Positions 60,300-64,000 of a DNA stretch of 64,000 bases are shown in pieces. Both the position numbers and the translations under genes were made by a program. The DNA comes from Aplysia californica (Eukaryota > Mollusca > Gastropoda > Aplysiida > Aplysiidae), in the NCBI RefSeq assembly GCF_000002075.1, contig NW_004797792.1, positions 376,990 to 440,989 of the forward strand, read 5' to 3'. Position 1 is the stretch's first letter. Every line of letters starts with the position of its first letter. A model generated the notes under the pieces. It searched no databases, was not told the origin of the DNA, and was given only the letters and a program-made list of their open reading frames with translations.

Positions 60300-60600
60300 G
60301 TATCCCAAAATTACATTTGACTGACCCCATTGTAAGCCTTTGGTAAATTTTTACTTTCACTCCCCCACACAGATGCACTGCTCTGGGGAGTCAAACTGCA
60401 GTAGTTTTTGCTGCAGATCACACATGCAGTCACTAACACTGTCACGAATCAATTATTTTCAAGAAAATGCAAAACCTAACTGCAAAACATCAAATTATAG
60501 GTGAAAGTACGGGGGCATGCCCAACTGAAACCCCCCAGATTTTTTTACATGCCCCCCTGAATTCCCCCCCCCCCCTTTATTGGTTCAAAGCGTGGAAATA
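60300..60600. repeat. Dispersed repeat, inverse of 4480-4745
   Basis: Shares TGCTGCAGATCACACATG and CTGAAACCCCCCAGATTTTT-type motifs with the left-hand copy, but inverted. Confidence 0.6.
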
Positions 60601-60647
60601 ATTATGCAATTAGGCTTAATGTGGCCTAGTTCGATAAAAAACCATCA

Positions 60648-60790
60648 AATACAGTCAAACCTGCAATGACGGCCACTTGTACAAACGGCTACTTTCTATT
60701 CCCCCCTTGCGTATTAAATATATTATATAATTTAACTGCAAAACGGTCACATGTCCAACGCGGCTGCGACCACCTTATTTTATAAATCCA
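60648..60790. repeat. AGTCAAACCTG repeat
   Basis: TACAGTCAAACCTGCAATGA, CGGCCACTTGTACAAACGGC. Related to 28423-28560. The TA before CAGTC would suit a Tc1/mariner-class insertion. Confidence 0.45.
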
Positions 60791-61332
60791 CTGTCAAATT
60801 TACCTGCCTCAGGCGGCCAGGCATGGTCACTCATCGCCCGACGCTTTGTCATAAATTTTGGATCTGCCCCTAGAGCTGTGGACGAGCCTTCATAATCCAT
60901 TCACATGTCGTTATTGTTAGTCCCTCCAATGAATGTTTACCCAAGTTGACCATTTGGTAACAATAAATTTTCAACTGTTGGTGAGGGAAGCGTGTGATCC
61001 GTCATAACCTATTTAAGCCCCGCCTACAACTCATGCACAAATCGTCATGTGAGGTGACTGGTCACTGATTTGTTTACTTTTTATCATTAACAAAGTGACA
61101 ATGGACGTTGACGTGAACTTGCGACAGAAACATCGCTGGTTCTGCGAATGGTGGCGACCTGTGTGTTTGTTTTACCAGGGCACTTGGTCATCATAGTCTT
61201 ACATAATATTTTGTTCATTTTACCCTTGCACAAAATACAAAATTGGCAGCAACAAAAAATTAGCTAGCCAAAAAGCAAAATAGGGAACAGAGATGGGGGG
61301 GGGGGGGGGAGAGATCCTCAGCTAGTTTGTAT

Positions 61333-61400
61333 GTTTAGTATAGGATTTTATGGTGCTTGCAACTGCATAAGGTTATATGAGCGCGCGAAACACACAATAG
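61333..61400 (-). mobile_element. SINE tail fragment (family C-like)
   Basis: GGTGCTTGCAACTGCATAAG and GAGCGCGCGAAACACAC, directly before a LINE fragment. Confidence 0.65.
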
Positions 61401-61424
61401 TTTTATATATATGTAGTTCACTAA

Positions 61425-61780
61425 TTGTTGCGGCAGAGTTGTGGTTCATGAGACGCATGCTACGTATCCCATGGACAGCTAGAAAAACAAATGAAGAAGT
61501 CCTGGTTGAAGCAAATTATAGAAAACAACTTATCACGAATATAAGAAAACGACAGGCAAATTTTTTCGGACACACAATGCGGAAAGAAGCATTAGAGAAC
61601 ATTGTAACAACAGGAAAGTTTGATGGAAAGAGAGGTAGAGGCAGACAGAGGGAAAAGATACTGGACAAGATGACAACATGGCTGGGAGCAGCAAGAACAA
61701 CAGACACCATTGCTGCTTCGAAAGACAGATGGAAGTGGAGGTCCATGATTGCCCACGCCAGTCGGCAAGGCACCGGATGA
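61425..61780 (+). pseudogene. LINE ORF2 C-terminal fragment
   Basis: An open frame: ELWFMRRMLRIPWTARKTNE, RQANFFGHTMRKEALENIVT, KRGRGRQREKILDKMTTWLG, ending DRWKWRSMIAHASRQGTG-stop. A typical end of metazoan LINE endonuclease/reverse-transcriptase proteins; 5'-truncated, frame still open. Confidence 0.8.
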
Positions 61781-61983
61781 TGATGAGTTCACTGCACAGC
61801 TGTGTATGGGTTATTTGATCGTCAACGTTAATCAGCTTGTTTGAAAACATGTACGGAAGTAGGGGGGCAAAGGCAATGAACAACAACAAACAAAAAGCTG
61901 CGAAGAGCCAGTGGAAACAGGCGGGAAATGTGAGTAGGCCCTAATTCCTACAACCAGTCGAGCGCCATTTATAGGCGGATCAA

Positions 61984-62280
61984 GTGATCCCAAGGGCGCT
62001 GATTAATCATTATTTATGTCTGCTTGTCTCAGGCAGCTTTTACTCCTTTTTCTCTGTCTGTGCTGGCTCTTTCTCTGTGTTTCTCACTGGGCTTCTCTGT
62101 GTCTGCCTCTCTCTTTCTCCTATTTTCCCTCTTATTCTCACTCTCAATTTCTCTTCTCTTTTCTTTCTTTCTCACTCTGTCGCTTTCTCTCTCTCTGTCT
62201 CTCTCTCCCTCTCTTTCTTTCCTTGCTTTTCTCTTGCTCAATGTCTTTATTTCTTCACCCATCCCCCTCTTCATTGCCTT
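61984..62280. repeat. TC-rich low-complexity DNA
   Basis: An imperfect (TCTC)n/(TTCT)n tract that creates long spurious frames on both strands. Confidence 0.8.
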
Positions 62281-62654
62281 GTCAACTCAAGCCGTCCACT
62301 GCACATGTACTTATCTCCTCTTTCCTTACTCCATTCATATCAAGCTATGTTTGAATTACATGAAGCTACAGCGGGCACCTCTGTGATTGGCCCAAATATA
62401 GATGAGGCATTTCCGCCATCTATTTTTGTCGTCTTCTGGGGCTTCCTCAAAGACTCTTGGGTTTCCTTCGCCAGTAACAGTTGACTAGATTTCGCCATCC
62501 TTGGGTTTTTTTCTTTTTATTAATTTGTGTTATCAATTACAAACATTCTCAGCAATTCTCGTTCCATAAATTTACCTTCTCCTCAAAGTTGTATACACAC
62601 ACACACACAAGCACGCACACACAAACACACACATGCAAAACGGGCCCGCCACGG

Positions 62655-62694
62655 TGAGATCAGAGACAGTGTATGTTTACATACATTGTCTCTG
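62655..62694. repeat. Short perfect hairpin
   Basis: AGAGACAGTGTATG pairs with CATACATTGTCTCT (one mismatch) around a TTTA loop. An ACTAGATCTAGT palindrome follows near 62702. Confidence 0.75.
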
Positions 62695-62802
62695 GTGAGA
62701 TCTACTAGATCTAGTAGTCAAAGTCAACACATGCGACTAAATGTAGAACAAACGCAAACTATTTTTAGGTAAAGCGGCCATCTTGTTTGACGTCAGACTT
62801 CA

Positions 62803-63014
62803 AAATTTCACACTTGCGGCTAACTGCAACCCGTCAGCCATGTTCTGATTGGTTACAAGCTGCAAGGTTTCCAGTATGTTAAAATAACATTTTGGAACGT
62901 GGCTTTTAACATACTATACATTCCGATGTTATTAACATACCTGAAACCTGGTAACTTGTAACCAACCAGAGCATGGCTGACGGGCTGTAGTTAGCCGCAA
63001 GTGTGAAATTTTAA
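62803..63014. mobile_element. 212-bp fold-back element
   Basis: The left arm (AAATTTCACACTTGCGGCTA, then GTCAGCCATG.TCTG.TTGGTTACAAG.TG) is the reverse complement of the right arm (about 62930-63014), about 80 bp each. No coding content; the target duplication is unclear. Confidence 0.8.
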
Positions 63015-63204
63015 CGTGGGAAACACATCAATACGAATAATACGTCAAGCCACTGACCCAAAATGTCGTTCTATGCGGTATCTCCAAGATATGAGAATCT
63101 TTAAATTGGTGGGACTAGCCGACTTGTGATGTCCCGGCCCAGGGGGCGGCCATTTCGGCAAAATCAGTCAGGGAATCTCCAGATTGGGCACTTTTTTAAA
63201 TAAA

Positions 63205-63668
63205 AAATACGGAGTGTCTACGTACACGGTAACCGGGCACGTACGCTAGCCTCAGTGTCTACGAACATGGTAATCGGCAACCGGGCGTGTAGTCTCATAT
63301 GTACACGGTAACCGGGCACGTAGCCTCAGTGTCTATGTACACGGTAACCGGCAACCGGGCGTATAGTCTCAATGTCACACACACGGTAACCGGGCGCGTA
63401 GCCTCATTATCTACCAACACGGTAACCGGGCACGTACGCTAGCCTCGGTGCCTACGAACACGGTAACCGGCAACCGGGCGTGTAGTCTCAATGTCACATA
63501 TGTACACGGTAACTGGGCACGTAGCTTCAGTTTCTACGTACACGGAAACCGGCAACCGGGCGTGTAGTCTCAATGTCACACACACAGTAACCGGGTGCAT
63601 AGCCTCAATATCTACGTACATGGTAACCGGCAACAGGGCGCCTCTACGAACACGGTAACCGGGTATTT
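63205..63668. repeat. GGTAACC-rich two-unit minisatellite
   Basis: Alternating units: ACACGGTAACCGGGCACGTA plus GCCTCAGTGTC, and ACACGGTAACCGGCAACCGG plus GCGTGTAGTCTCAATGTCAC. About eleven units. The palindromic CGGTAACCG core recurs in each. Confidence 0.9.
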
Positions 63669-64000
63669 TGTTTCGTGGGGGGGGGGGCTTGAGCTAGGTG
63701 TACGGTAACTGCTTTGTTCCCTTCAGGACCTTGACCTTTTTCCTTTTTCACTCCGTTTTTTGTGTGTTGTGAGCAGAAAGTAATCCCAAAAATGATCCTG
63801 TCATCTTTCCTAAGGGAGAGCAAAATGCAGTGACACTGAAAATCTTACTTAGCAGAGAGCTGTAGCAGTAATCAAAATTCTAAACATTAAACATATTTGC
63901 TTCCAGTTTCAGTTGGGGGTTTTTTTGTCCTCTGGTGTTGCATCCAGCCCTCCCCCTATCCCCGAGTGCGTCTCAATTACTGACAAATTTCTAGGAGGTA
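63669..64000. other. Right edge, nothing recognised
   Basis: Unique-looking DNA; no exon resembling the DDB1 N-terminus was found. Confidence 0.4.

Noticed and set aside
62016-62484. Serine/leucine/phenylalanine-rich frames in three phases
   Set aside because: TC-rich low-complexity DNA, open in all phases, with no family resemblance.
63439-63633. 64-codon - frame with repeated VTVYVE-like units
   Set aside because: Translation of the GGTAACC minisatellite.
59961-64000. Search for DDB1 exon 1 (MSYNYVVTAQKP-like) on the - strand
   Set aside because: No reading of this stretch gives the conserved N-terminus with a donor in the right phase; the exon is probably outside the window.

Overview
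The window is animal genomic DNA, most probably from a mollusc (gastropod or bivalve). The two genes are closest to ordinary bilaterian orthologues, have many short GT-AG introns, and sit in DNA crowded with SINEs, LINE 3' fragments, MITEs and minisatellites. The mollusc assignment is inference; the sequence does not fix a species. One assembly gap (311 N) lies at 42628-42938. I see no CRISPR array, no clear tRNA or rRNA gene, and no retrovirus-like element.

Two protein genes converge tail to tail. SPTY2D1 (SPT2 histone chaperone) is on the + strand, complete in five coding exons from 1491 to 16181; the exons join in one frame to 831 residues. DDB1 (the CUL4-DDB1 ubiquitin ligase adaptor) is on the - strand, with 26 coding exons from 59960 down to the stop at 33663; these join in one frame to 1121 complete residues. 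Only the exon with the first ~20 residues was not found, and it probably lies beyond 64000. One DDB1 intron (58744-57824) uses a GC donor. SPT2 acts on H3-H4 in transcribed chromatin and DDB1 acts in DNA-damage and chromatin ubiquitylation, but nothing here shows that the neighbours are co-regulated.

Layout: 1-1490 5' flank; 1491-16181 SPTY2D1, with local duplications, palindromes, a 674-bp fold-back, a Merlin-type transposase relic (intron 1) and a well-bounded hAT MITE (intron 3); 16182-33662 intergenic or UTR, with SINEs, a 23-bp tandem array and MITEs; 33663-59960 DDB1; 59961-64000 DDB1 intron 1 or upstream, with a LINE fragment, a fold-back and a GGTAACC-rich minisatellite.

The main unusual observations are these. 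(1) In DDB1, short exon edges with their splice site, or with the stop codon, have been tandemly amplified into neighbouring non-coding DNA at several independent places. (2) A SINE family (called A here) is oriented + in all 13 copies left of about 26.5 kb and - in all 15 copies right of about 29.6 kb, which matches the transcription of the two convergent genes. (3) Three SINE families share a 3' end that folds into a stem-loop with compensatory changes between subfamilies, like the LINE-recognised hairpins of known SINE/LINE pairs.
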